A stretch of 64,000 nucleotides of DNA from Akebia trifoliata (GCA_017979445.1 CM030717.1:11948139-12012138), one strand, 5' to 3'. Numbered from the stretch's first letter, positions 45,507 to 58,681 are shown. The notes: a model not told the origin generated them from the letters alone. Program-made: numbers and translations.

Positions 45507-48500
45507 ATAACTTTTCTATTTTTTTATTAGTATACTCTGGACTTAAACCCACGACCTTAAAGTTATAACCAACTAGCTATGTGTCTAAGCCAAGAAATTT
45601 TTCGTTGTCGACATTAGGTAAGCATTTTTTTAATGAGATCTTTAACTCAGTTAGAGCGGATTTTGGACTTGGGTCTATGGTACAGGTACTAACAACACCA
45701 ATAAATTTTACCACCTAAATTAATTGGCACATTGTTAATAAATTATGTGTTCTTACTTGGTTAACATATTTTTAATGAGATTAGTAACTCGTATAAGAGT
45801 TTTTTTTCTTCGTTCGATAAACTTATTTTCAATGAGACAAGTAACTTGGTGTTGGCTTTCTAGGATTTGGATTTGAATCTGGTAGTTGGCACATTTTCTC
45901 TTAGAAAGAATGATTAAAGTGACATGTTTTCTCAGGGGATCAGAATATGTGTTTAAAAAACCTTCTACTACCACGGGAGGGTATAGTTGTATGGGTAAAA
46001 ATATACAACATATTTTTAGTATACACATGTTACTTAAGGATCTGAGTTGATTGGGGTATGTTAAGCTATACGACACCAAAATTTATGTTATATCTTTGGG
46101 TGTTACATAAGGTTTTTTGCAGGATATGCCCTAAGCAACCCATATTATGGATAAATAACTTTTATTAACACACCAAGAAACTCTAAGGGCCCTCATATTT
46201 TTTGGGGCACCTCTAAAAAAAATCAAAAGATTATTGTGGGCCCTCCATGTCAAAGGACACACCTTGCATTCCTCTCATCCTCCAACAATTCTAATGACTC
46301 AAACGACTCCATGAAATCCAATGGTGGTCTAAGAGAAAATAAAGAAAGAGATTGAAGAAAGAGGTGAAAAATGGGGAAGAAAAGAGAAGAGAGAGAGAGA
46401 GAGAGAGAGATCCAAAAAGGAAGAGGAAGAGGAGAAAAATAGAGAGAGAAGAAGAAGAAAGAGAGGTTGGAGAATAGGCGATGTTGTACACGAGGTTTAC
46501 TGATGTTGGTTCGTCGAAAAAGACGTAGAATTATTGAAGAAGACACAAAGCTAAGGAGGAGGAGAGCGAACCAAGAAGTGCCCTTAAAAAGAAAGTTTTA
46601 ATTTTTTTTCCTAAAATTTGGCCCATCCTTAGAGTTTGGTGGCGTGTCAGTAAAATTTTCCTTATGGATATAGGATGTGCCATCATTGTTGCTGTAAACA
46701 CCCCAATTTCAACGAGCCTCACTCGAAAATAGACGGGTGCCCATTCACACCATATTCTAAAAAAGAATGGTGACGACTCCAAATCCAAGTAGATATTGGA
46801 TTTTCAATGAAAAATCTATGTCTACAGTTGCTAATAAGTAGTGTAAATCTTGGAAATTGATATATTAGTTCTAAAGGTTATGGGATAGATAAGAGTGTAG
46901 ATATGTGAGGTTCAATGGGTTTTGACCTCAATCTATATGAGTTTAGGAGTCGTTACCGTTCTAAGAATTAAGATGTGAATGAGCACTATTACAATATGTT
47001 TTGAAATTTATTTTTTCAAGTAAATAGTAATACAAATATGGTCTAACCATAGAGGTTAAAAATAAGGATTTTGGTTGCAAGGAAGGTGTAAACACATTGT
47101 CTCACCCACCAAGTTGGTGGTTACCAAAAGTTGGCAAAAAATTAAGTATAATTGATTTTTTGAAGTTAAAGGGGATGGTAGAGACGTTAAGAATTAAACA
47201 AAGTATATAGTTCGGCCTATGAATTTGCAAAAGGGGTTAATGAGCAACTCATATTTGATGGATTTTTTTCGTGAGCTTGAGGTCTTGGTGTAAATCCATA
47301 TGGATTTCACATTTTGGACCTCCAAGCACTCATTTAACACTTATGTGCTCATTTAAGAGTATTTTTTTGTTAGTTTAGTCATTGGGACTCCAAATTTGCT
47401 TTTTTCCCTTTTGCCTTAAATGGGTCTCTATTTATAGACTCTAAGGAGACCATTGAGTATATAAATGTTCAATTTCCTTAATTTCTCAACATTGTCAAGA
47501 ATACCTCAATGAAAAACTTCAAATGCTTTCATCAACTTGTCATTAACTGTTTTTGCACCTCTTTGAGTCTTGCCAATCATTATCATCAAAAGGTAAAGAT
47601 GTCAAAGTATTTAGAGTTTTAGAAAATTATAATTGATGGATAGAATTTTTATAGTCCCTTAAATGTGGCAATCTCTAGAGATTCTAGTAGCAATAACATG
47701 TGATTTGTGATAGGAATTTTGGATTTTTAAGACAATTGCGCTAGGCTCCTAACAACTTGAAGGTAAAAGTATAAAAGACCTAGAGATTCTAGAGAATTCT
47801 ATGAGGGGGCAAAAGGATCAAGAACATTTGAATTAGTTAATTTGCAAAGAATTATGTGGATTAGGCTTTGAATTATGAGCAAGAATTGTAGGCACAAGAG
47901 TCAATTATCCTAATTGAGTCTTAACAAACTAAAGATAGAAGGGTAATTCACTCTTTGTGAGGACCAAAGGTTGACCAAGGGTCAAGATTAAAAGAATTAC
48001 TAAAAAACCTAGATGGGAGAGTTATGTGAAACTTAATGCAAATGCATAATAAGAAAATGATGGGATTTTCTTGAGGAATAAGTCACTAACGAAGGATTTA
48101 GGAGGTACTTTCCTTAAGTAAATCTTGAGTACTCAAGTCTCCCTTTCCCAACACAACTGTCTAACTGTATTGACTTTAGGTGAGTGAAGGCCAAAGTAAG
48201 ATGGCCCAAACATCAGTTGAATAAAGGCCATGGTAAAAGGGCAATCTGCATATTAGGTGAGTTAAAGCCAACATAAAGAATGACTAGCCATTATGTGACA
48301 AACGACCAAGGCAAGTGAAAGCTTGGCCGTTGGTCACTAAAAACCAGGCTTAAACTCTAAAATAGCCTTGAATTTTTTGTTATGCTTAGAGCAAATCCCA
48401 CTTGATTGATTGAAATTTTTTTGGATTCACCAGTCTCACTGGATTTCGATGAACTCTTAGGACTCGATTTGGGCAAATTGGGTGGTCTACAAAGAGAAAG

Positions 48501-50529
48501 AACATATCACAAAGAAACTATTAAATTAGATCTTAAAGTGTTAAATAATCTATACTTCAGAAATAGACATGCTATTGAAGAAGATGAATTCCTATTGACA
48601 CCACTCTGAGATTAGGGTTTGATTCAAAATTAATTTGTTAAACTACAAAAAATATACTTTTTTATCTTTAATATTACAATGAAATAAAGTACCTCGTGAA
48701 ATTTCAAAATCAGCATAACTCATAACTAATATTTTTAATTATTAAATATATTAGATTATAAACTATAACATAAAACTAAATTATTCATTTAATTTTTTAA
48801 TATAATTGTTCAAATTAATTATAAAAAAAAATTTCTTCCATAAATCCTAGTTTTTTAATACATGGTATCTAATAGAAATTGGTGATAATTTTCTTAGCCC
48901 AACCACTTTCATCATGTAATGTTGAAAAGGGAAATTTATAGTACTGCTTATGTCATTTGCCTATTAATAATCAAAGAGAACTTTTAAATTGGACCCACTA
49001 GTTTAATGCAAATTCATGTTAGTGGGCCATTACCTCCCATGTTGACACCTATCTATCAACACAAATCATAATCAAGGATCAATAAATGTCAAGGATATAA
49101 TTTCTTCCCCAACTACTCCTTATCCATATCAATATGGATACTAGGCAAATTAAATGATCAACAAAATAAACAAAGCCTAAAATGGTAAAAGTCCATTAGT
49201 GTTACATTTAATTTACCTAGATTTATAAAATTTTCAAAAATAATGTTTCAACTATAATTAAAAAAAGGAAATTTAGAGATACCCCTCCATAATTTGTAAA
49301 TATTTAAGACACCCTTGTGTTTTCAAAGAAATGACTTACGTCCTTTGACCTTGGTATATCAGAAGAGAAATAAAAATGACCTAATTGAACTCATCTTCAA
49401 CCTCTAGCTAAATCTACAATCTTCAAGTTTTTGAACTTCATGGATACATAATTTGAATTTATTTAATTTCTATGTTTAGTCATTCTTCAACCTATAAGTA
49501 GAAAAACCTTCGATTCTTCCACCCAAAATCCATCATCTTCTACTTTTTTGAAAGTCTTTTTTTATGCGTGACGTTTGAAGTTGAAGATATAATAAGTATG
49601 TTTGATTAGGCAAGAAAAATGGGTGGAAAATAAAATTTTCAAGAAAAATTGCATGGCATTATTTGAAATTTTAAATGTTCATTTTCCATGAAAAATGATT
49701 TTTCATCCTCACCTAATTGACACTTTACTCTATGGAAGAAGAAAACTCTCTCTTTCTCTTTTTCTATATATTTCTATCTTCTTTTTTTTTTTTTTCCCCT
49801 TATATTATTTCATGTGCTATCAACAATAAAATCAATTTTTCCATAATACTTGTGGAGGATATTTTCTTAAGGTACCAAGAATGGACACATGACATTAGAG
49901 ATCCAAGTCAATGCACCTTAATTTGAATGGATGAGAAACTTCGATTTAGTCGAATCCTATTTATAAAGAAGGCCCGTGATGATTTTTGTTTGGTTAAATT
50001 AACCCTTCTGTCTGAGCCTCAGAAGTTTGAAATATAACACTTAAAAGAATCATGGTAAAATACCTTGATCAACCCAGATCCCTAAAAATCAATGATTGAA
50101 AGAAGTCAAAAGTAAATGATTGAATAAAGAATATGATCTTGATTAAACACATTCTAATCAAGATCCACGTTTTAAATTAATAACGAAATTCAATGGGGTC
50201 TTAAGATTTTTTTTTCCTATAAATACAAGGACACAGACACTAAATGATTTAACGTATCACGTTACTTTGTCTTTGTTTAAACTTAACATGATTTTGGTGT
50301 TGGAGAGGTTATGTTATAGGCATACCCAAAAGCACTAGAGGTGAAGATCACAAACAATTATCATAGATCTCAAGGTAAAACAAGATTTTGTATTTACAAT
50401 ACTCATTTTCATGTGGACTTCACTTTCATTGAGTTTGATTTAATATGCAATCAAACAAATCATTAATATTGAAGATATAAATTAAATAAAAATCTTAGAG
50501 ATCAAAAGGATAGTTTTTAGGAAAATTCA
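45507..50529. other. Long intergenic stretch without a recognised gene
   Basis: About 5 kb with no identifiable coding exon. A (GA)n microsatellite lies at 46387-46410. From about 46690 (GTAAACACCCCAATTTCAAC and ATGGTGACGACTCC) the sequence has an LTR-like flavour, but no LTR pair, primer site or pol sequence was found. A fragment starting TAAGTATGTTTGATTAGG at 49593, with TTTTCCATGAAAAATG near 49685, is a relic of the Tourist-like family at 4.6-6.0 kb. The frame at 48406-48609 has no recognised motif. Confidence 0.45.
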
Positions 50530-50665
50530 TTCTCACTGCATTGATGTGATAGCTATAGATGTATTTCATCGAGATATGAGTAAAAAGCATCTACGGTTAT
50601 ATGGCCACCTCCACGTCAGAAATGTGAGAATCACAGTAAATCCGTGTGTCACCCCAGCATTACTC
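50530..50665. mobile_element. Possible hairpin MITE, family B copy 3
   Basis: Core ATAGATGTATTTCATCGAGA and AAAAGCATCTACGG resembles the family-B loop. The ends are degenerate. Confidence 0.35.
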
Positions 50666-50984
50666 TAGTTTTTAATTACTCTTTCGGAATAGAATAAGGT
50701 CAAGGGGTATCTTAAATATTTAAAAAACGTGCAGGGGTGTATCTAAAATTAAATCTTCTTTAAATAAAAAAAATCAGTGTGATGATTTTGACCAACGTTT
50801 CAAAATTGGACAAACAGAGACGCGTGTGAGCTGGACGTTAACGTTACGTCGATATTTTCAAAAACGAAAAAACGCTCCTCGAATTATCGCGATACATTTA
50901 TAAATCAATCGAATACTAGATTTCTTCTCATTGCTGACGGTGCTAGTACTGCCACGTCATCCAATCGCTGAAGTTTTCAAAGGA

Positions 50985-51200
50985 GAGTGACCGGTTCAGA
51001 ATCTTTTTACCGGTTACAACGTTCGTAAGCGTTTCGAAAAACCGAAGGACAATTAGGTACATCAACCGGTTGGATGAAATTATTGAGGTGGTGACCGGTG
51101 GGACCATATGTGAATTTAAGTTTCATTTGAGTTGCATTTAGAGGGAACTTGGAGAGAGAGAGAGGTAGGTTTGTTTGTGTTGGTCTCGCCTTTTTGACCG
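50985..51200 (+). promoter_or_regulatory. Proximal promoter of the RR-TZF gene with four ACCGGT motifs
   Basis: The palindrome ACCGGT occurs at 50990, 51009, 51065 and 51094, within 110 bp. Upstream is GCCACGTCATCC (50951-50962), an ACGT-core site of the kind bound by bZIP factors. A W-box core TTGACC lies at 51194-51199. A GA run at 51154-51165 is followed by a CT-rich leader. The transcription start is not known, so some of these may lie in the leader. Regulatory meaning is inference. Confidence 0.45.
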
Positions 51201-51353
51201 AATCGAAAGAGAAGAGAAGAAGAGCGTCACTTTCCTCTCTTCTTCTTTTTCACTCGCTCGTGTACTTATAGAAGAGCTGATACTTGAGCTTTCAGAAACT
51301 TGAGCTTTCTTCGATCGATTTTTTTTCCTATCTGAAACCCTAATCTTCTAAAG

Positions 51354-52090
51354 GTATGTTCTTATTTTAATTCAGAGATTATAAGAAGAAGATGACTCTG
51401 TTGTTGTATATTTGTATTTAGATTCTGCTTTAAAGAGATTTGAGGGGTTTTTTATTGAATTTTTTAGGTTTTTAGTGGTGTTTCATGTTTGAAAGATTGG
51501 AACTTTGTTTCAGAATTTGTCTTCTTGGACAGATTGTTTCCTTTTTGTTCAATTTTTTTTTTTTTGAAGTTTGTGACGTTGGAGTTTCTCTGATTTACAG
51601 AGAGTTGAGGGATTTTCTTTAATTTTAGGGAGATTTTTTCGGTTTATGGGTGTTTGATGCTTTAAAGATAGAAGCTTTGTTTCGGAATTTAACTTCTTGT
51701 ACAAATTTTTTTTTTTCAGTTTTGTTCTTTTAAAAAAAAATAAAAAATTATGACGTTGGAGGTTATCTTTTTTGCAGATATCTGAGGGTTTAGTTGAATT
51801 TTAGGGAGATTTTGTAGGTTTAGGGGTGTTTGATGTTTGAAAGAAATTTTGTTTCTGAATTTGACTTGACGGATTCTTTCATTTTTTAAATTTGTGTCGT
51901 TGGAGTTTCTCGACGCGTTGAAGGAGTCCTTCATTAAAGAAATGATTTTAGCAATAATTTTGTTTCTCAAACCCCAAAATTGTTATTTTTCTTCATGATC
52001 ATTGTTTATTTGCTTGAAATCTTCGTAATTTTTGTATAAATTGAGGGTCTCTGGTTCTGAATTTTCGAATCATCTCTGTTAATCTTGCAG
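51354..52090 (+). other. Intron in the 5' UTR of the RR-TZF gene
   Basis: The donor AAG|GTATGTTC at 51354 follows a CT-rich leader exon. The acceptor TCTTGCAG ends at 52090, 37 bp before the ATG. The intron is T-rich, has several internal TTTTTGAAG-type repeats and no coding content. Leader introns are common in this gene family. Confidence 0.85.
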
Positions 52091-52127
52091 AAAAACAGTG
52101 CTAGAAAAAGAATAAAAGAGGCGTTCC

Positions 52128-54137
52128 ATGTGCAGTGGTTCGAAGAGGAAACTATCTCCAACCAATTTCATCATGGAAGGTGAAAACCAGAAGCAAAAAG
52201 AGGAATTCTTCTTGAACGGTTCGATTTTACTTGAATTATCTGCTGCAGATGATCTCATCGGGTTCAATCGAGCCATTGATGAAGAGGGTTTTGATGTAGA
52301 TGAGGCAAGTTTTTGGTACGGAAGATCGATTGGGTCGAGGAAGATGGGTTTTGAGGAGAGAACACCACTCATGATCTCTGCAATTTTCGGTAGCTCGGCA
52401 GTTTTGAATTATATACTCTCAACCGGTCGGGTTGATGTGAACCGGGCCTGCGGTTCAGATGGAGCGACTGCCCTTCACTGCGCCATCGCTGGTGGATCTT
52501 CGGCTTCTATTGAAATTGTTAAGCTTTTGCTTGATGCTTCTGCAGATGTTAATTCTCTTGATAGTAATGGAAATCGCCCGAGAGACCTAATCCCTCATGT
52601 TTTAAAGCCAAATTGGGAGTCGAAGAAGAAGACACTTGAGATGATGCTTGGATGTGTTTCTTCTAATGAAATTGATGATCAATCCGAAGAAGAACAGACC
52701 CAGACCCCTCAGAAAGAAGGGATCGAGAAGAAAGAGTATCCGATGGATCCATCTTTGCCAGATATAAAGAATGGGATTTACGGAACCGATGAATTCAGGA
52801 TGTATACCTTCAAGGTGAAGCCTTGTTCAAGGGCATACTCTCACGATTGGACGGAGTGCCCTTTTGTGCACCCTGGGGAAAATGCCCGAAGACGTGACCC
52901 ACGTAAATACCATTACAGTTGCGTCCCATGCCCCGAATTTCGAAAGGGCACTTGTAGGCAAGGAGACGCTTGTGAGTATGCTCATGGTGTGTTCGAGTGC
53001 TGGCTTCATCCAGCACAGTATCGGACTCGTCTCTGTAAGGATGAAACTGGGTGCACCCGCAGGGTTTGCTTCTTTGCTCACAAACCCGAAGAGCTTCGTC
53101 CCCTTTATGCTTCCACGGGATCAGCTGTGCCTTCCCCTAGATCATCTTCAGTTTCGTCTTTGGACATGTTGTCGATGAGTCCATCTGTATTGATGCATCC
53201 GACTTCAACGCCTCCCATGTCGCCCTCGGTGTCCTCTCCAATGGGTTGTGGGGGTTCTATGTGGCAGAATCAGTCGAGTGTTGTCCCTCCTACGTTGCAA
53301 CTCCCGGGTAGTAGGCTGAAGACTTCACTGAATGCCCGAGACGTAGAATTGGATTTGAATTTGCTTCACCTTAACAAACAATTGATGGATGAGATGTCAA
53401 ATATTTCCCCCCAAACTAACTGGACAACAAACTCCTTGGCCAGCCGGCTTGGTGGGGTGAAACCTACTAACCTAGACGATGTGTTTGGATCTCTTGATCC
53501 CTCCGTACTGTCTCAATTACAAGGACTCACACTGAAAGCTTCAGCACCCCAGGCTCAGTCTCCAACTGGAATCCAAATACGCCAGAATAATATGAACCCG
53601 CAGCTCCGCTCGAGCTACTCTAATAGCTTATCTTCCTCCCCTGTGAGGAAAATATCGTCTTTTGGGCTTGACCCATCTGGGGTAACAGCGGGCATGAATT
53701 CAAGGTCTGCCGCTTTGGCAAAACGAAGCCAGAGCTTCATCGATCGTGGAGCTCTGAACCGTCATATTGGTCACACTGCCTTGGCTACTGCTGCAACTAC
53801 GTTGTCATCTACTCTTTCTGATTGGAGCTCCCCTAATGGAAAATTGGATTGGGGTGTTCAAGGAGAAGAACTTAACAAGCTTAGGAAATCAGCGTCTTTT
53901 GGTTTGCGAAGCAACGAGAGCAACGTCAGCAGCAATACTGCAATGGGTTCCTTCGCTGAAGAGCCCGATTTTTCTTGGGTTCAATCTATGGTTAAGGATG
54001 TTCCAGCCGTGGGGTCTGGACAATTTGGTATGGAGGTGCAACAACAGCAGTATCATCTTAACAGTGGAGGAGGTTTGGAGATGCTCCCACCATGGGTGGA
54101 GCAGTTGTACAAGGAGCAGGAACAAATGGTGGCTTAA
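52128..54137 (+). CDS. Ankyrin-repeat, arginine-rich tandem CCCH zinc-finger protein (RR-TZF)
   Basis: An uninterrupted 669-residue protein starting [10 protein letters not shown], as plant RR-TZF proteins commonly do. A leucine-rich export-signal-like segment [15 protein letters not shown] (32-46) precedes two ankyrin repeats (about 77-153). The arginine-rich region has a C-x5-H-x4-C-x3-H set at C233, H239, C244 and H248, then [10 protein letters not shown]. The two CCCH fingers follow: C268-x7-C276-x5-C282-x3-H286 and, after 16 residues, C303-x5-C309-x4-C314-x3-H318. All metal ligands are present. The serine-rich C-terminal half keeps the family blocks [13 protein letters not shown] (328-340), [20 protein letters not shown] and a final [13 protein letters not shown]. 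Related Arabidopsis proteins (SZF1/2, TZF7-9, OZF) shuttle between nucleus and cytoplasmic granules, bind AU-rich RNA, and act in salt, oxidative and immune responses. The CDS is intronless, as in relatives. It looks functional. The exact orthologue is not assigned. Confidence 0.97.
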   Translation: MCSGSKRKLSPTNFIMEGENQKQKEEFFLNGSILLELSAADDLIGFNRAIDEEGFDVDEASFWYGRSIGSRKMGFEERTPLMISAIFGSSAVLNYILSTGRVDVNRACGSDGATALHCAIAGGSSASIEIVKLLLDASADVNSLDSNGNRPRDLIPHVLKPNWESKKKTLEMMLGCVSSNEIDDQSEEEQTQTPQKEGIEKKEYPMDPSLPDIKNGIYGTDEFRMYTFKVKPCSRAYSHDWTECPFVHPGENARRRDPRKYHYSCVPCPEFRKGTCRQGDACEYAHGVFECWLHPAQYRTRLCKDETGCTRRVCFFAHKPEELRPLYASTGSAVPSPRSSSVSSLDMLSMSPSVLMHPTSTPPMSPSVSSPMGCGGSMWQNQSSVVPPTLQLPGSRLKTSLNARDVELDLNLLHLNKQLMDEMSNISPQTNWTTNSLASRLGGVKPTNLDDVFGSLDPSVLSQLQGLTLKASAPQAQSPTGIQIRQNNMNPQLRSSYSNSLSSSPVRKISSFGLDPSGVTAGMNSRSAALAKRSQSFIDRGALNRHIGHTALATAATTLSSTLSDWSSPNGKLDWGVQGEELNKLRKSASFGLRSNESNVSSNTAMGSFAEEPDFSWVQSMVKDVPAVGSGQFGMEVQQQQYHLNSGGGLEMLPPWVEQLYKEQEQMVA

Positions 54138-56632
54138 ACAACATTTAGTCACCATTTTGTTGCTCTTTTTAGCCTAACAAGTTCCTTTCCATTCTTTAAT
54201 TTCCATTAATATTTGTTATATGTTAGTAGAAGAGGATGAAGAAAGGAAGAACTACAAACCCAATGGGGGCACATATAGGTTTATCAGGCTCAGAGAAGTA
54301 GTAGCAAGTTATTATTATTATTATTTAATTTGCTTTTATTGAATTTCTAGGTGTAGCTCTTTTAAATCCATACAGAAGAGGTGGGGTCTTTGCTGTTAAG
54401 CCAAGTTGTCGATGAAATCAAATTGTGTAACAATGAAATGGAGTCTGAAAGATTTTCCATTGTATTGAGGTGTAATACATGGTTAATATGGTTAATCAGT
54501 AATTCAATCATATATTGTTCATATTTTCTTGATTATTGTGTGCTTCCTCTTCCTTTTGTTAGATACTCTAATGGTGCCTTCTCTTGTTCAAATGTTTCTT
54601 TCTTTTTCCAAAGGTGTTTCTTGTTTTTATAAGATCCAATGAGTGATGTCCTGACTGGAACAAGAACCAAAATTAGTTGTACCAGTTCTGAATCTGCTAT
54701 GAGCTGAAATTGTTTGAATATGGAGAATTATGTCTTGGGGGTATATAGGTATCCGAATTAAGTCGATAATATCAATAGCAGAATATGTGGTTCTTGAAAA
54801 AATTTAATGGAGGGACTAGATTCATTTAATCAATCCCTAAGTTTTGAATCAAGACTTTGACGACGATGATGAATTGAATCGATAACATGTAAGTGTAGAG
54901 TGTAGTTTACCCAAATGATTGTCATACTCTTTGTGTTATATCTATAAAAAATTCTCTAATGCTTAAGTTACATTCATAGTTATTCATTTAAGAATCTGAC
55001 ACTAATTAACATAAAATTCTCATATATAGGTCTAATTCCATTAATTCTAATTTAATAGTTTTCTTCTATTAGGTTTTCTCATAATTTGTCCCTTGATCTT
55101 AAAAGCTTGTGATAATCGTTTTCATGATTCACATCATCTATTATGTATTTTGATCGCATTCCTAAGAACTACAACGACGCATACTATATTCATATTTCCA
55201 CTGGGTTGTTTCGGGCATTTGATCTTGCCTAACGCCAATTAAGTCTGAGGTACCACTTTTCTTTTGTGCCAAGTTGTTGGACATGAACGAAAGAAATCAT
55301 ACCACACCCATTCAACATACATTTTTAGGTGACACATGTTCGATATACAGTATGAGCAATATTTCCTCAAGACCACCTGCGAGAGTGCTCCCTAACTTAC
55401 CTGGTACATGTGATGTGCAGTGCCCAGGGTTACTAAGATGTTTCGGACGAGTTGCCTCGGTTTTGGACAAGATTTAAAACCACGATCTCGTAAGCTAGAA
55501 TTTTAAGTGGGCAACGGGCTTGGTCACGATGGACCTATCCAAATATAATTAAAATCAAAGCCTGGCCCATTTACTCCTAAGGTCTAGACTTTAGCTTAGC
55601 ACTTCTATATTTGAAAATTATGCTGCCATTAGTGATCATGGTCCATTGAGTGAGAGATTCTTTTGTTTTTTTCTTGTGTGTGTTGGTTAGTGATGAAGCA
55701 CCGAAAGCAAAAGTGGGGAGAACTGGAGAAGTGCTGTCATCCTAACAACTAATGACTTTGTGGACCCTCCACTTTTGGTTGCATTATATAAACTTACCTT
55801 TGGTGGGGGAACACATTGGGAATCTCTCGACGACTTATTTACTTTGAATTGTTGATTGGGCCCCACCAATATTCATTCTCAAATCCCTATCTTCTTTCCT
55901 GATAACCCACTTTTTCTTACCATATACATGTCTTGGGTGTAAGGTCCCCATTATAAGGAAAGGGACAGTCTTTTGTCGTTCATTATATCATATTTCCACT
56001 AGGGTTCTCTATGTGCATGGAAAATGTGCCAAAGGTTATATATATATTGGAAAAATATGATTTTCAAGTGTATGATTGTGGTTGGATTGGACTTTCATTT
56101 TATCTCATTCCCTAAGATTTTTCTATATAAGCTTGACAAAACCCCTTTTTATTCTAAAAAATTCGAAAGGAACTAAGAATTACGAAAGATAATCCTTTTA
56201 TTTGAGCAAGGGACTATGAATCCATTTTGACAAAGATCAGCTAGGCTATGAAAGGTTTCGATCTTTTTTAAAATATTGGTCCACATTTTATCGGTATCCA
56301 AGAATTACAAATCCACATCCACTAATGAATCCATTATCATATTTTGGGGTTGAAAGTCCTATGGGTTTGATTTTTCATTGATTCAAGTGTTACGTGAGCT
56401 AGATTTAGAAAGTCTTTGTCTCCTATTTATTCTTGGTGTTAAAGGCTTAATTAATGTGACAATTATGAGGAGCTATCCCCAGCACGGAAGGACTAAACCA
56501 ATGGGATCCAAGCCCTACCACTTGAAAATATTTCTAGGGTTTCCAATTGAAAAGTATCATGAAGAAAATCATATTAATTCATAGATAATCTATGTGTTTC
56601 TTTCCATCTTTGTCTATGAGGATCCTTAGTTT
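54138..56632. other. 3' flank of the RR-TZF gene and intergenic sequence
   Basis: The first few hundred bases should be 3' UTR. A (TTA)n run lies at 54311-54325. No further gene recognised. A family-C-like end fragment lies at 55435-55490. Confidence 0.5.
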
Positions 56633-56861
56633 AGGGATGGAGCCAAGATTTTCTTTTAGTGGGGGGCAAACTTATAGTTCATTGGAGGGCGAAGGGGCAA
56701 AAATTGGAGGGAGTGGGGGCAACCAAATGGGGCATGTCAATAGTTCAAAATGCAGGGGTATCTCAAATTTAAGCATAAATTCAAGGTCATCTTATCTAAA
56801 ATGCCCAAAAAAGTTGAACAGGGGCAATTCCCCCAATGTCTCCTTATTAGTTCTGCCCTTG
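56633..56861 (+). mobile_element. Non-autonomous hAT element, family D copy 3
   Basis: AGGGATGGAGCCAAGATTTT at the left and CCTTATTAGTTCTGCCCTTG at the right. Flanks CTTAGTTT (56625-56632) and CTTAGGTT (56862-56869) form an 8-bp duplication with one mismatch. The interior has GGGGCAAAAATTGGAGGGAG as in copy 1. Confidence 0.75.
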
Positions 56862-57779
56862 CTTAGGTTAAGACTTAAACTTTTCACTCCATTAACGCCT
56901 AGGTATTTTTGGAGCATTGGTATGAGTTTTAATATTATGTATCAGAGCTAACCCTACATTCAAGGTTTGAGTCATAGGGAGGTGATTATGAAAAAAAAAA
57001 CAAAAGACTGGGGGCTTAGCCATAAAGTTGGCCAACGGGGATGTCAACTTTGAAGTGTGGGGGTATATTAGGATCTTTAAGTTAAGAATTAAACTTTCCA
57101 CTACATATAATCATAAACTTGGCTTTTGAGTTCTCACTAATAAAATCACAAGGTTATGGTCATCTATGGTGATACTTAATAAATTAATTAAATAAACTGA
57201 AAAAAAAAAAAAAAGGGTTTGATTAGCAAATCACCAAGTACCAGTCACATTCCACTTAAAAAATGCTAGTAATTAAAAAAATAAAAATTGTACTTCATAA
57301 TCCATCATCTTCCTTTTTTTCATTTTGTTTCCTTTTGTCTTTTTTCTTTCTTTCTTTTCTATTCTTTCCTTCCCAACTCTTTATTTATTTCTCCTTTTCT
57401 TATCTTTTTCTACTTCATAACCTTTATCTTTCTTTTTTTTTCATTTCTATTCTTTCCTTCCCTTTTCTTTTTCTTTCTTAGGTTGGATGGTTAAAGATGA
57501 CTAGAAGAGTTGAAAAATATATAGAAAGATTAAATTCTCCATTATATTAGATTTTATATTCTCGTACGTAATCTTTTTATTTTATTTTTGTTTCTTTATT
57601 TCTTTATTTTTTATCTTAACATGCGAAAAGCCATTCGACTCAACTTCTTATTTCATGCAGACAACACTTTTCTAATGGCACTATTATTAATAATGTGCAT
57701 TGAAACAAACTAAGCTATGGGTCTAAGCCCTCGATCAAGTTGTATTTTTTTTATGAGTATCTACCTAGTTAAATAGTTG
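56862..57779. other. Intergenic, low-complexity sequence
   Basis: No gene found. 57300-57480 is almost pure T/C, which opens long frames of Phe, Leu and Ser without meaning. Confidence 0.55.
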
Positions 57780-57962
57780 TGTTGGAGCGAGCTCAAGATT
57801 AGACCTAATATCGCACATCTTGATGAGAAAGATGATAGGAAATTAGGAACCTAGATGCTTTTTCACTCGTATCTCAATGAAAATCATCTATGGTTCCCAT
57901 ACACTTTCACGTCAAGGTATGTAATGTGAGGTCCAATCTTGAGGTTATTTCGGGGTTATTCC
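57780..57962. mobile_element. Hairpin MITE, family B copy 4
   Basis: Ends GAGCTCAAGATTAGACCTAA and the inverted GGTCCAATCTTGAGG. The core ATCATCTATGGTTCCCATAC is near-identical to the core at 37374-37472. Confidence 0.6.
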
Positions 57963-58132
57963 AAGTTAAATGGCTATATAAGTAATTTTCATTAACATAA
58001 CGAGCTATATATTTTTTATTTTACTTGGTCAAGTTGACCCACGAGTTTAATTTGAGTCAGCTCATTAGAAATATGAGTCAAACTTTCTTGTAAAATATTT
58101 TAATATTATATTCAATCATTAATGGCAAATTC

Positions 58133-58149
58133 GCTGGAGTAGCTCAGTT

Positions 58150-58182
<33 letters not shown>

Positions 58183-58206
58183 AAGGTTCAAGCCCTTCCT
58201 CTAGCG
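58133..58206 (+). tRNA. tRNA-Asn (anticodon GUU)
   Basis: A 74-nt intronless nuclear-type tRNA. Acceptor GCTGGAG pairs with CTCTAGC (one G-T wobble). The D arm carries AGCTCAGTTGGTTAGAGC, which is also the A box. The anticodon loop has GTT at 58167-58169 between paired GTGG and CCAC. The T arm is GAAGG/CCTTC with the B box GGTTCAAGCCC. The final G is followed by non-CCA sequence, as expected for a nuclear gene. A CAA motif lies just upstream (58126-58128) and a T6 pol III terminator 25 nt downstream. It should be functional and decode AAC and AAT. Confidence 0.97.
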
Positions 58207-58230
58207 TGGGAAAGATTAGGTTGTCAAATG

Positions 58231-58236
58231 TTTTTT
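58231..58236 (+). terminator. RNA polymerase III T-run terminator of tRNA-Asn
   Basis: TTTTTT, 25 nt after the tRNA 3' end. It is the first run of four or more T downstream. Confidence 0.8.
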
Positions 58237-58316
58237 AATGAAAAACAAAGCTTAATTATTTATTTTATTATCAGATATATATTTTAAATGGCTAATTTGC
58301 CTTTTGTTTTAGAGTC

Positions 58317-58443
58317 ATGATAATATGACTCCCACATTGTAGCATACTCAAAATACTCTCCTGATGTGGCATGTGTTAGGAAGTAGAATCATAGATTTTT
58401 TTCCTCGGGATACACAACTGCACGTGGGGAGTCAGAAAATCAT
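58317..58443. mobile_element. Hairpin MITE, family A copy 8
   Basis: ATGATAATATGACTCCC at the left and the partly inverted GGGGAGTCAGAAAATCAT at the right. The core CCTCGGGATACACAACTGCA is shared with the other copies. Confidence 0.65.
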
Positions 58444-58681
58444 TACTCCTTTTTTTTAAATGTCAACGAAGCTAATCATGAAAAGCTGTGGTATTTTAAG
58501 GTAATCATGGCTTGCTATCTTGGATTCACAGTCATGTTTGCTGCATCTTTTCAATATAAAATCATCATAAAAAAAATTTTATATATAATGTTTGTTTGTA
58601 TATTTCTTGGAACATGCTTAAGGTCATGATAACCGGACTCATTTTTTATGTACTCACTTTGACTATCCTTCAAAATCATTG

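Noticed and set aside
48406..48609. 67-codon plus-strand frame (start MIEIFLDSPVSLDFDELLG)
   Set aside because: Looks protein-like in composition, but there is no recognised family, no second exon and no promoter evidence. Left unannotated.
53767..54177. Second-frame plus-strand open stretch at the end of the RR-TZF gene
   Set aside because: Out of frame with a well-conserved CDS and without any motif.
57263..57494. Two overlapping Phe/Leu/Ser-rich frames
   Set aside because: Pyrimidine-only low-complexity DNA.
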